Source: Canna indica
Taxonomy: Eukaryota > Streptophyta > Magnoliopsida > Zingiberales > Cannaceae
Assembly (NCBI GenBank): GCA_034359265.1
Contig: CP136891.1
Coordinates: forward strand, 8,756,501 to 8,820,500
Direction: 5' to 3'
DNA length: 64,000 nt
Of the stretch, positions 23,833 to 34,966 are shown one piece after another. The number at the start of each line of letters is the position of its first letter. Position 1 is the first letter of the stretch. The notes under the pieces were generated by a model. That model had not been told where the DNA came from. It ran no database searches and worked only from the letters and a program-made list of their open reading frames with translations. The position numbers and the translations under genes are program-made.

Positions 23833-26800
23833 ATGGCCAACTCCGACCATGTCCTCCTCCTTCCATACCCGAGTCAGGGCCACATCAATCCCATGCTCCA
23901 GCTGGGGAAGCGCTTCGCCGCCCGCGGCCTCGTCTCCACCCTCGCCGCTACCCGCTTTATCCTCCGCACCACCCGCCCCGAGCCCGGTACCGTCCGCCTC
24001 GCCGCCATCTCCGACGGCTTCGACCAGGCCGGCTACACCGAGGCCGGCTCCATCCCAGCCTACCTCAACCGCCTCGAGCAGGCCGGCTCGCGGACGTTGG
24101 ACGACCTGCTCCGGGCTGAGGCCGCCGCCGGGCGCCCCGTCCGCCTCCTGGTGTTCGACGCCTTCCTCCCCTGGGCGGGGGACGTCGGACGGCGGCACGG
24201 GCTCGCGACGGCCTCCTTCCTCACGCAGTCCGCCGCCGTCAACCTCATCTATTGCCACGTGAACGCGGGGCGGATCGAGCTGCCGGTTCGTGCGGCGTTG
24301 GAGCTGCCGGGACTCCCGCGGCTTGAGCCGCGGGATCTGCCGTCGTTTCTCCCGGATCTGATCAGCGTCTACCCGGCGTACCTAGAGTTGGTGCTGAACC
24401 AGTTCAAGAACTTGGAGAAGGTGGACGAGGTCCTCATCAACACTGTCCATGAACTAGAACCCGAGGTATATATGTGCACGTCATATCTAACTTCGTCTTC
24501 GATCTCCGGCCATAAATTAAGCTGCAGCAGAGCAATCTGTGCATGCTTAACTTCATCTCTTTCACGATCCGGTCCGAGACACTATAAAATATAGACTTAG
24601 CCAAGAACAAGTTGAATCCAATAAGAATAAACCAATCGATTCAAAGTTTCCAATCAATGATAGCATTGAAAAGTTTCCAATCACTCTCTAGCGTATAGAG
24701 TGATGAAGATGATAATGTAAGACTATGGTCCGACTATGCTGAGATAAGATGATTTGAAGGTCCTTTAGAAAGGTAGAATTAGTTGCTGGATAAGGTAGAA
24801 GTTGCTGGAAATAGCCTATGCCAAGTGTTTGCTGAAATGGACGACCCACTTGCTATCGAATCTTTAGAAAGGTCAGCCCTAACATTATGTTCGGATAACT
24901 TTGAGTAAGGGGTTTGGAGGAGTTTGAAGGATTTTGGAGGGGGAGGAGTTTGAAGATTTTTGAAAAGATTTTAAAAATCTTATTTGGTTAAACTTCATAA
25001 AGAGTTTGGAGAGGTTTGGAGGGATTTGATAGACCGCTATGTCCTCGTTTATAATAATATAAATTTTTGTTCTAAGGATATTTTTGTAATTTAACTATTT
25101 TTAATTCATTAATTATTCAAACTCCTCCAAAATCTTCTATTTTGGGAGGTTTTGAAAATGAATTCTAGGAGGGATTTGGAGAGGTTTGAAACCCCTCCAA
25201 ATCCCTTAAAAAAGTTATCCAAATAAAATATTTTAAACCCCTTCAAAACCCTCCTCCTCCAAACCCCTCCAAAATCTTTTGAAACCCTCGATCCAAACAT
25301 AGTGTAAAAGAAGGAACTTTTGGGTGCTGTTTGGTTAGCGAAAACTATTTTCTGGTTTGGTTTCAGTGAAACTGAAAACTTGGTTTCGAAAACTTGATTT
25401 TGGTTTCTAGTTTTCAGTTTTTCGAAAACGCGTTTGGTTAATGAAAACAACATAAGTTTTAGTTAGTTGAAACCAGTGAATATTTATTTGGCTATAAAAA
25501 GTAATATTAATTTTCCTTGAACATTTTTAGTAGTAATTAATATTTAGTTAGCTTACAAAATTAAATATTTGCTAATATAGTTATAAAATATTTGTAATAT
25601 TTAATTAATTAAGTTATTGGTAGTTTGAGATTTTTTTGTTCAATTAGATATAAAAATTAATTAATAGTTAATATTTCAAAATAATAATAATTCTAGTGGT
25701 CTAAATTAGTTTTGATTAATTATAAATAGATTAACTTTAAGAAAATTGAGTTATTTTAAAATTTGGGTTTGAATCAATTAGATATAAATTGGTTTAATTA
25801 ATTTGTAAATTTAATATAATAGTTTGAGTTGAAAATGATGATTTTTATTTTTATTTTTAAAAATAATATAGTTTGATTTATTTTTAAATTAATTAATTTT
25901 ATAAAAAAAATTTATAATTATAAAGTTGTCACTTCATTTTGATAACGACCGACAGTCTCGAAACCACAGAAAACAACATTATGGTGTTTTCATTTTTATT
26001 AGAAAAATTGGTTTCGTTTTTATTTTGGTTTCGATTCAGTTTCATGAAAACGCTGAATCAAATACGTTTTCGTAAGTAATTTTGATTTTTTGATAACGAC
26101 CGACAGTCTCGAAACCGCAGAAAACAACATTATGGTGTTTTCATTTTTATTAGAAAAATTGGTTTCGTTTTTATTTTGGTTTCGATTCAGTTTCATGAAA
26201 ACGCTGAATCAAATACGTTTTCGTAACTGAAATCAAAATTATAAAAATAAACTTGGTTTCACTGACCATGCCGCTGATTTATTGAGCTAATGGAATCTTG
26301 TGCGCAGGAAATGGACTACCTGAAGAGAGCGTGTGGGGCAAAGAGCGTAGGTCCAACAATACCATCGCTGTACCTCGACAACCGGCTCCCATCCGACTCC
26401 GACTACGGCTTCCACCTCTTCGCGCCGGACGTGGCGCCGTGCATGGCCTGGCTCGATTCCAAGCCGCCTGCCTCCGTCGTCTACATCTCCTTCGGCAGCA
26501 TGTCCGCGCTCAGCCCCGAGCAGATGTCCGAGCTCGCCTTCGGCCTGGCCAACACCGGCAAGCCCTTCCTGTGGGTGGTCCGCTCGCCGGAGGCTTCCAA
26601 GCTCCCTCAGGGATTCGCCGAGGAGTACGGCGCGGAACGCGGCCTGATCGTCGCCTGGAGCCCGCAGCTGGAGGTCCTCGCGCACGCGGCAGTAGGCTGT
26701 TTCGTGACTCACTGCGGTTGGAACTCGACGGTGGAGGGGCTCAGCCTGGGGATGCCATTGGTGGGGGTGCCGCAGTGGACGGACCAGCCGACGAACGCCA

Positions 26801-27042
26801 AGTACGTGGAGGACGTGTGGGAGGTCGGGGTGAGGGTGAGGACGGAGGAGGGGGGAATGGTGAGGAGGGAGGAGATAGAGAGGTGCGTGAGGGAGGTGAT
26901 GGAGGGCGGACGGAGCGGCGAGATGAGGCGGAATGCGGTGAAGTGGAGGGAGCTGGCGAAGGCGGCGGTGGAGGAGAAAGGGAGTTCGGAGGAGAACATT
27001 ACGGGACTCATTGCCAAGTACTGCAACCAGAGAGCAGAGTAG
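23833..27042 (+). CDS. UDP-glycosyltransferase, UGT74-like (copy A)
   Basis: Family 1 plant glycosyltransferases transfer a sugar, usually glucose from UDP-glucose, to small acceptors in the cytosol; group L/UGT74 enzymes often act on carboxylates or hormones such as salicylate or auxin. The substrate cannot be read from sequence. Exons are 23833-24465 and 26308-27042, giving 455 residues, normal for the family. Catalytic His17 lies in PYPSQGHINP and the partner Asp109 in LLVFDAFLPWAGD. The 44-residue PSPG box spans about 328-371, from WSPQLEV through THCGWNS to the final Gln of QWTDQ, the residue linked with glucose preference. The intron of 1,842 bp carries two MITEs; removing them leaves about 480 bp, the size of the copy C intron. 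High GC in exons contrasts with the AT-rich surroundings. Confidence 0.92.
24893..25304. mobile_element. PIF/Harbinger-like MITE, 412 bp, in the UGT copy A intron
   Basis: The ends CATTATGTTCGGAT and ATCCAAACATAGTG are inverted repeats bounded by TAA on both sides (24890-24892 and 25305-25307), matching the 3-bp TWA target preference of PIF/Harbinger elements. The interior is rich in GGAGGGGTTTGGAGG-type words and their complements. It lacks coding capacity. A degenerate relative lies at 2787-3190. Confidence 0.8.
25321..26272. mobile_element. PIF/Harbinger-like MITE (GTTTGGTTAGCG family) in the UGT copy A intron
   Basis: The left end reads GGGTGCTGTTTGGTTAGCG, as in the element at 55800. 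The right end has decayed (TTTCACTGACCATG instead of TTTCGCTAACCAAAC), so the boundary is approximate. The interior matches the other family members throughout. A 151-bp segment beginning GATAACGACC is tandemly duplicated (25941-26091 and from 26092), which makes this copy longer than the usual ~815 bp. Confidence 0.75.
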
Positions 27043-29331
27043 GCAGGCACTTCCTGGAAAAAAAACCTTATACAGGTACAGAGAGCAATTTCTAATGACA
27101 CCTAAGTTTATATGAACGGAATGAATATGAATGAATATGCTGGATTGAATATGAATAAAAAAGAAATGAATACCTTCATGTCAATTTCCTATTCACATTC
27201 GGTCGAATAGAAGTTGCAGGAACCGACGTTGTGTTACGTCTTCGTGCGAAAACAAGAAATCTGAGGCGCTCAGATTTTAATCACACGACTGCAATATTAT
27301 TTTAACCAAACAAATCAAAAAATCTTGATCAAGATTAAAGCAATTTGAGGCGGCAGGTGTGTGCAAAGTCAACATATATAGGCGGCTGAAAGAATTTGCC
27401 CGCGCCAGGCGCGTGAGCTGCACACGAGCGCCTATTGGCGCGGGTTGGGCTCGGCCTAGATTTTTGGCCCACCTAGGTCTGGTTGAGCCCAAAACAGTAA
27501 CAGATTTTTGTTTTGTTTTCTCTCTCTTTTTCTTTTTTTGATCCAACTTTATGAAATCAGACCCATCTTAAAATGGATCGAGTTTAAATTAAATCAACCT
27601 TCACAGAATCCGCACAAAATAAAGAGCACCCGCATAAAGTTTTGACATGATATTACCACGTGCAGGTAATTGATTGGACAAAGAAAGCGTTCCAAGAGAA
27701 GGCTGAGCTAACCCTAATTGGCTGAATTTGTTTGAAAAAAGACAGGCATGTAATGTTAGAGTAAGAAAGTTTGAGTTTTGAGTATGACCCTTTGAACAGG
27801 GCTATTAATGGAGGGTGACATGACCAGCAATCGATAGTGTTCAAGCACAATTATTATGATTGATTTGGAGGTGGATCATGGAATTCACAATTATAAGGCA
27901 AACATTCTTATATGTTATGCTCAAAATTGACTTGCAGAGGCTTCTCATAGATTCTTTTTGGTCGGCTCATTTGATATTATTTTAAGAACATAATAAGATA
28001 ATAATTATTGTCTAGTGTTTATTTGTAAAAAGTATTATACATGGGATAAAAATCATACCTCAAGACAGTACGATAAATCTCTTTTCTTGTTACTCCAATC
28101 AACGATTCAAGTCTAAACATTTACCCTATCTATTATAAATCTAAATGGTTTTTGTTTTTCACGTTATTTTTTTTCATATTATGTATCAGTCGCGATGATA
28201 AATTAACGAAAACACTTAATTTATCATCCATTATTTTTATACTACATTTACATGTCTTGTTTTACTATGTACATCTTGCAAAACTATATTATCTTTTTCT
28301 ATACTTTTGACATTCACAATGATATTTTTTTGTTTTACACAGGACAACCTACCTCTGTTACTAATGTGAAAAAAAAAAAAAAATTCAAAATGAATTAAAA
28401 AATTTGTTTAGATTTTAATTTAAAATTAACTAAAAAATTGATTTGATCCAACATAAATTTTAGTTATCCAAATTTTTTAACCTAAATTTAATATTGAAGC
28501 ATACATGATAAATTAAGTTTTTTTTTAATAAACTGAGTTAAAATACAAAATTCACATTCTAAAAAACTGTAATGTTAGACAAAATTGGACAAGATCCCAA
28601 GAGCAGGACAAAAGTAGGTTACTAGTTCCTTATAAAGACTAAATAAATAATTGCAAAGCATGCACATGCTTTGGCTTAAATTGTAACTCATATATATATA
28701 CTTGTAACCCAAGTTAAATTTCATGAATTAAGGGTGATTTTGCTTCGAACTATTGTATTTTAAATTATTCTTTAGTTGATTTTTAATATTAAATAAACGA
28801 AAATAATTAAAAAATATTCTTCAATTATTAAAAATGATTAAAAATATTTTTTAAATTATTATTTGATAAATTTTTTACTTTTAGATAAACAAAAATAGTT
28901 GAAAAAAATAATTGAAAAATATCAATATTTTTACCCATGTGTAAAGTTAGAACTGAGTTTTTTTCTTAAAAAATAAGTAAAAAATACTAATATTTTTAAA
29001 CTATTTTCGTTTGTTATTAATATTTTTTTAACTATTTTTTTTTTTAAGAATAAAAAATTTATCAAAAAATAAGTTTAAAAATATTTTTACTCATTTCTAA
29101 TAGTTTGAAGATATTTTTCAACTATTTTCGTTTATTTAAGAGTAACAATCAATCAAAGAATATTTCAAAAATATTTTTATTCCATTTTTAATAATGAATT
29201 ACCTTTTTAACCCTTATTTCATTGCATGTTAATTTCTTAGTTTGTAATTTTCTTTTCTTTTGGTAAAAAAAAAGAAAAGAAAAATAAAAACCTTTGCGCA
29301 AGAGACTTGCCTGATAAGTTAGCATACGACG
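27043..29331. other. AT-rich spacer between UGT copy A and the PMEI gene
   Basis: No gene was recognised. A GC-rich imperfect inverted repeat lies at about 27398-27447 (CCCGCGCCA against TTGGCGCGGG). From about 28640 onward the sequence is shared with 43843-44865 in the duplicated block. Confidence 0.5.
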
Positions 29332-29334
29332 AGG

Positions 29335-29341
29335 TATAAAA
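29335..29341 (+). promoter_or_regulatory. TATA box of the PMEI gene
   Basis: TATAAAA about 141 bp upstream of the ATG at 29482. It argues against translation from the in-frame ATG at 29359, which would lie at or upstream of the expected transcription start. The same box and flank recur at about 44776 in the duplicated block, where the gene itself is missing. Confidence 0.65.
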
Positions 29342-29481
29342 GCTGGGAATTAATTACGATGCAAGCAGCTGCCATGATTTCGTCATCAATGAGGTTTGAA
29401 ACTTGTTGGGAAAATAAATACACATATCGTTCTCACTCCTCCAATGAAGTAATCATCATTTTCCAAACGAGTGAAGCAAAA

Positions 29482-29991
29482 ATGAAACCCCTTTGCACCG
29501 CTCTCATCCTACTTTCTCTGATAACATTCTCCTCTACAACTACGAGTAGTGGAACAGAGACCTTGCAGAAGGCCTGCAATTTGACCATCGACTACCACTT
29601 CTGCATCACATCTCTCCAAGCCCACGCCCGAAGCCGGTCGGCCGACCTCCGCGCTCTCGGCGCCATCGCCATCGACCTCTCCATCGCTAACGCCACCGCC
29701 ACCACCTCCAAGCTGGAGATCCTCCACTCGAACAACGCCTCCAAACCCTACACCAAGAACAAGCTGGAGGCCTGCCTGATGCTCTACAAGAACGCGATAC
29801 CGCCGTTGCGGCTGGCCGCGGAGTTCCTGGCGTCGAATCACTTCGGCGTGGCCAAATCCATGATGGAAGCCCCAGTGTTCGCTCCCGGAAGCTGCCAGGG
29901 TTTGCTGGGACACGTGCTGGCGAAGGAGAACGACGATCTCTTTAACCTCATGCTCATCGCCAGAAGAATCACTGAGGCTCTGGAGCAATGA
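29482..29991 (+). CDS. Pectin methylesterase inhibitor-like protein (PMEI domain)
   Basis: PMEI-domain proteins are secreted four-helix proteins that inhibit pectin methylesterase or invertase in the wall or vacuole. The 169-residue product is a typical intronless PMEI: a signal peptide at about 1-23 (LCTALILLSLITF), the first helical hairpin with paired cysteines C32 and C41 (CNLTIDYHFC), and the second pair C98 and C138 (LEACLMLYKNA, GSCQGLLG). All four conserved cysteines are present. The start at 29482 is chosen because it directly precedes the signal peptide and fits the TATA box at 29335. A possible polyadenylation signal AATAAA follows at about 30196. Whether it targets pectin methylesterase or invertase cannot be told. 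Confidence 0.88.
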   Translation: MKPLCTALILLSLITFSSTTTSSGTETLQKACNLTIDYHFCITSLQAHARSRSADLRALGAIAIDLSIANATATTSKLEILHSNNASKPYTKNKLEACLMLYKNAIPPLRLAAEFLASNHFGVAKSMMEAPVFAPGSCQGLLGHVLAKENDDLFNLMLIARRITEALEQ

Positions 29992-31022
29992 GAAGCGACG
30001 CGCTTTTTCACGCAAATTATGTGTGATTCCCATTTCTGACATTTGTCATAGTCGATCGATCACACTGATCATGAGAAGAAGAAGAAGAAGATGTTTACCT
30101 GATCATACTGCTAGCTGCGTTTTAATATCTTTTTGCTTGTGTCGGTTAGATCTTGTTGCAGGTTTCGATCATGTAGTTAGTACGTGTACCTCTTGAATAA
30201 AGTTTGATTTCGGCTTCTCACTCCAGACTTTTTTATTACTTCTTGTTTTTATATTATTATAAACTTAAATATGTAAATTAACGTAGTCACGTAATAAATC
30301 TTTAGCATGTTCATGTCAAAATTCATGAATCTGAATCCTCTGACTTACCTTCTTAAATGGTATGCTATCTAATAATAATAAGAAACCTAACGTTGTCTTC
30401 TCATCTTTGGCTCCAAACTAAATGAATGTTTAATCTAATTTAATTTTTTTTAACAAACATAAAAAGTCACACACCTAGTGTACTAGAGTTTCAATTCTGA
30501 ATCTCTATTCAACATCTTGAGTTAGCTAGTCTGATCCTAATAGATGAAAAAAAAAGTCTCGTCAATGACCTTTTTTATTCCTTTAACAGCCTTCATAGAC
30601 AAGAAGACCTTTGGATTCTGCAAATAATCTGCTATTAAAAGTGTAACAATGACCATTATGTAAATCAATGAGAAAACTATATATATATAAATATAATACT
30701 ATACTTCCAAAAAAGAATATTAACCCAGAGTTAATATATTTAGATGGTGTTCATAATTAATTTCTCACAACTACCCCGTGATTCGTACTGCACCGAAGGC
30801 ATTGATGCCAGTAAAAGCTTTCACCGCCCAAGTGATCAGTAGCAGTGGTTGAGATGTAGTTATTGCGTGGAAAAAATGACTCCTACTTTTAATACCCTTC
30901 ACAATTCACATGCCACCACGAGGACATAAAAAATAATATCTAATAGAAATTTGCATGCCAATTCCGAAGTTATTTAATTCTGCACAGTAATAAGAGAATC
31001 AACCTCTCCCTATCTTATCTTA
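29992..31022. other. AT-rich spacer
   Basis: Contains the presumed 3' end of the PMEI transcript and spacer. No other gene was recognised. Confidence 0.5.
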
Positions 31023-32120
31023 GGTGCGGTTTAATTAACGAAAAATATTTTTTAATTTAATTTCAATAAAATTAAAAATTTGATTTCAAAAATTTAATTT
31101 TGATTTTTAATTTTTAATTTTCTGAAGACGCATTTGGTTAATGAAAATAACATCAATTTTAGTTGGTTGAAATTAGTGAATATTTATTTAATTATAAAAA
31201 ATAATATTATTTTTTCTTAAATATTTTTAATAATAATTAAATATTTAGTTAGTCTACAAAATTAAATATTTACTAATATGATTATAAAATATTTATATGA
31301 TTTAATTAATTAAGTTATATCTATTAATTTTGTAATTCGAATAGTTGTTCTCGAAAAGACATTTAAACAGTTATTTTCGAAAAGACATTTTAACTACTAT
31401 TTTTGAAAAGTCATATCTTTTCATAAAATGTGCTTAGGGTATTATAAATATCTACTTCTTCCAAATGAAACATATGATTTTTCTCTAACGTGTTCTTGTG
31501 AGAAATTTTGGATCTTACTGTCCGATATTTCTATGCTGGTTTTGCAAAAATTCTGAAAAAAATTCGCCATCAACCTAGAAGCAAATAAATGAGGGCACAT
31601 AAATTCCTTAAGGATAGTGATTACACTATCAAAGCCTCCATTTCGTCACTGATCTTCTACAAATTCTAACAATGTTAAGGAATTTAAGACCGCAATGGAG
31701 GCTACTAGTTCTAACAAGATGTTCAATCCGGAGATGTTCAAACGGATCGATTTGATGACAACAGCTTCACTCGCTGGAAAGACAAGTTATTGTTCATGCT
31801 CATTGATCTTGGAGTTACATATTTATATGATTTAATTAATTAATTAAGTTATTGATAATTTAAATTTTTTTATTCAATTAAATATAAAAATTAATTAATA
31901 GTTATTATATAATTTTAAAAAAATTAAGTCTAATAATCTAAAATTAATTTTGATTAAATTATAAATAAATTAATTTTAAGAAAATTGAGTTATTTAAAAT
32001 TTGGATTTGAGTCAGTTAGATATAAATTGATTTAATTAATTTATAAATTTAAGATAATAATTTGAGTTGAAAATGATAACTTTTATTTTTTTTTATTTTT
32101 AAAAATTGGTTTCAAAAAAG
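31023..32120. mobile_element. PIF/Harbinger-like MITE (GTTTGGTTAGCG family), decayed, with a Copia fragment inside
   Basis: The left end GGTGCGGTTTAATTAACG follows TTA and matches GGCGCTGTTTGGTTAGCG of the copy at 55800, with several differences of the G-to-A or C-to-T type. The body follows the family consensus to about 32,115, interrupted at about 31318-31808 by a Copia-like fragment. The right terminus is missing where the duplicated BTB/TAZ sequence begins. Confidence 0.65.
31318..31808 (+). mobile_element. Ty1/Copia-like retrotransposon fragment (LTR or leader end plus start of gag)
   Basis: The 3' part (about 31735-31805) encodes DRFDDNSFTRWKDKLLFMLI followed by DLGV, the N-terminal gag pattern of plant Copia elements (F-x-NF-x-RWK-x-K-x-x-F-x-L-x-x-LGV). 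The part before it contains repeats of a GAAAAGACATTT-type word, as in some Copia LTRs. Only a few hundred bases are present. The flanking MITE sequence TTATATGATTTAATTAATTA occurs on both sides. Confidence 0.5.
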
Positions 32121-32292
32121 ACAAACCTAGCACTTTGATTTTTCTAAACCCCTCTTTAATTTTTGCTTGCTCTAACATATTTCTTAGAACAGGAGATGAG
32201 ATACCATGAATTGAATACAAGCTGCTTTTTTAAAAAAAAAGAAAAAGAGATGCAATACCCCTTTTTAATAATATCCCAATCAATAAATCAAT

Positions 32293-32551
32293 GTTTAGTT
32301 ATGTTTTTGATCTCCCAAAATATCATATTTTTTTCATTTAGTCCATCAAAAATTATTTCGTTTCCGTTTAGTCCATCGTTAGCTTTTGATGTTAGGTGCC
32401 AACATGTATTGCTGACATGGACTAAAAAGAGACCAAACAAAATATATATATTTTAAGGCACTAGACAAAAAAAATTTAATAACATAAAATATAATAATAT
32501 ACATTTTAATAATCTAAACCATAACAATATATAATTATATTTTAAGTTATT

Positions 32552-32616
<65 letters not shown>

Positions 32617-32839
32617 TAGTCCATTAAAATATCTGATTTTTTTCGTTTGGTCCCCCTTTAGTCCATGTCAGCATTCCATGTTAGCACTTAACATCAAAAG
32701 TTAATGAAAAGTTAACGGAGTGACCAAACGAAAACAAAAATAATGTTTGAGAGACTAAACGGAAAAAATTTTAAAATGAGGGATCGAACGGAAAAAATAT
32801 AATATTTTAGGAGCTAGATCAACAATATAATTAAGCCAT
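32293..32839. mobile_element. MULE-like non-autonomous insertion, about 547 bp
   Basis: Compared with the parental intron (about 21,935), the duplicated copy has this extra segment between AAATCAAT (32285-32292) and AAATCATT (32840-32847), an imperfect target duplication. The ends are weak inverted repeats (TTGATCTCCCAAAATAT on the left against the inverse of ATATTTTAGGAGCTAGATCAA on the right). A (TA)n tract occupies about 32556-32612. The superfamily is inferred from the duplication length and is uncertain. Confidence 0.55.
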
Positions 32840-33111
32840 AAATCATTCATCAAACACTATAGGGCTAATGATGTGTCAAGCAAATTCAAAGGTAAATTGG
32901 GAATTTAAATTGATCTATTACACCAAAATCATTCTTTTTACGTGCATGTAGGTTGTATCGATCTACAATTCTAATCAGTAAAGAAATTTAAATATCTTGT
33001 CAAGAAAATAAGCTTAAAATTACAAGAATTCAGTGTACTCACAAGAATGCCCGAGTGTGCCAAAATTATAACCTTGTCTTCAGTAAGAATGCGGACATCA
33101 GTTCCATATCC

Positions 33112-33307
33112 TTCGCGGACATCCCGGACATGCGGTTTCTCGACGCAGTCCGAGAGATCTCCTGCCACTCAGGTGTGGCCCATCGCTCAACGAGCTGATC
33201 CCACACAGGGCCAGGAATCCACTCGGGGGCGTGTCCCCGAGTCTGCCCTATCTGTGTGGCCCCCAACCGTCTCATCACGGTCGGACGGGCCTGCTGAAGC
33301 AGCCCGT
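33112..33307 (-). pseudogene. CACTA Transposase_24-type fragment within the BTB/TAZ pseudogene
   Basis: The minus strand reads LGATQIGQTRGHAPEWIPGP then VWDQLVERWATPEWQEIS. It parallels the end of the second CACTA gene in this window (GTTNIAETRGYGPSWITPDI, 63935-64000) and continues into the expected downstream part. No terminal repeats or target duplication flank it, and it replaces about 886 bp of the parental locus (22208-23093). Confidence 0.75.
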
Positions 33308-33950
33308 TTGATGCACTGCGACTTCCAATTAGAGAAAGAGTTGCGAGGTTAGAGATTAGATATGGTGATGGAATTGGTTAAGTTTCAGAAATAGATTGAG
33401 AGAGGGATCAAGGAGAAGGAGAAGAAGAGGAGGAGGAAGAATAAGACAAGTGGGATAGGTGGAGGAGGCGGCCGACCATCACGTGTGATGGAGAGAGAGG
33501 GGATGGCAGGCAGCGCTAGAACACAAAAGGAAGGGAGAGACACGTATTCTATTGGCGTTGAGGGCACGACGGAGGGAGAAAGAGGATGAAGTAGTGACGG
33601 CCGTTGTGATGACAACAACAACCGCTACTGACACTGCCCGTCGTGCCATTTTCATCGTGCCGATGATTGATGATGCAAAAATTTGCAGGATATTAATATT
33701 TATATATTTAAGTTTTTCCTAATAATAAATAATAAATAATGAATAATAATAAAATAAATATAAATATTTATTTCTTATTCGTATTAATTCGAAAAAATTT
33801 ATATGAGTTATATAAATCTTTATGAACAAATTTTTTATTTACCGAAAAAAATGACTAGATTAATTCCTGATAAAGCCAGGATAAAAAAGGTCAACATACC
33901 AAATTTCCTCGAAGTCAAGAGGTCTAACCGACGACCAAGCCAAAACATCA

Positions 33951-34764
33951 CGTGTCGTTTGGTTTACGGAAATTATTTCCTAGTTTGGTTTTAATGAAAT
34001 CGAAAATTTGGTTTCGAAAACTTGATTTTGGTTTCTTATTTTTAATTTTCTGAAAACATGTTTGGTTAATGAAAACAACATTCGTTTTAGTTAGTCGTAA
34101 CTAGCGAATATTTATTTGGTTATAAAAAATAATATTAATTTTCTTTCAACATTTTTAGTAGTAATTAAATATTTAGTTAGTTTATAAAATTAAATATTTA
34201 TTAATATCGTTGTGAAATATTTATATGATTTAATTAATTAAGTTATTGATAATTTAAGATTTTTTTATTCAATTAGATATAAAAATTAATTAATAATTAT
34301 TATGAAAAATTTCAAAAATAAGTCTAATGGTCTAAAATTAGTTTTGATTAAATTATAAATAGATCAATTTTAAGAAAATTAAGTTATTTAAAATTTGGGT
34401 TTGAGTTTGATATAATTGGTTTAATTAATTTGTAAATTTAAGATAATAGTTTGAGTTGAAAATAATGACTTTTTTTAAAATTAGATATAGTTTGATTTAT
34501 TTCTAAATTAATTAATTTTAGAAAAAAATATTTATAATTACAAAGTTGTCATTACATTTTGATAATGAAATCGACATTCTCGAAATCACATAAAATAACA
34601 TTATGGTGTTTTCATTTTTATTAAAATAATTAGTTTCGTTTTTATTGTGGTTTCAATTCAATTTCATAAAAATACTGAACCAAACATGTTTTCATAAGCA
34701 GTTTTTTAATTCAGTGAAACGTAAATCATGAAAACAAAATTGATTTCGCTAACCAAACAGGCTC
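33951..34764. mobile_element. PIF/Harbinger-like MITE (GTTTGGTTAGCG family), 814 bp
   Basis: The ends CGTGTCGTTTGGTTTACG and CGCTAACCAAACAGGCTC are inverted repeats, bounded by TCA on both sides (33948-33950 and 34765-34767). The interior matches the copy at 55800 closely. It interrupts the duplicated interval between the BTB/TAZ pseudogene and the UGT pseudogene. Confidence 0.8.
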
Positions 34765-34966
34765 TCACAATCTCGTCGAGTCATATTTGCTGTATAATGG
34801 ACAACTTTAGGAACTAATGAATATGGACTTTAAACAATCGGACATATATAAATAAAAAAATAATTGAATATATTTATATTTATTATATATATATATATTC
34901 ATATGTATTTATTTTTCTATTCATAAATTTTTTATGGCCAGCCTGCCCCATAAAAATTGACTCTCG

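Larger units (their letters stand above)
32121..33400 (-). pseudogene. BTB/TAZ pseudogene (duplicate of the gene at 18254-22478)
   Basis: Part of exon 2 (about 32128-32207), the following intron, the end of exon 1 (about 33050-33111, encoding [11 protein letters not shown]...LAHSGIL) and the 5' flank (from about 33308) are recognisable and collinear with 21770-23100. The rest is lost: no BACK or TAZ exons are present. The exon 1 to 5' flank junction is replaced by 196 bp of CACTA-derived sequence, and the intron carries a MULE-like insertion. It cannot encode a functional protein. Confidence 0.85.

Noticed and set aside
27398..27447. GC-rich palindrome as a possible structured RNA
   Set aside because: The pairing is imperfect and isolated, and no flanking gene or conserved partner elsewhere in the window supports a function.
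29359..29481. Upstream in-frame ATG for the PMEI gene
   Set aside because: It lies only about 24 bp after the TATA box, at or before the expected transcription start, and would bury the signal peptide behind 41 extra residues.
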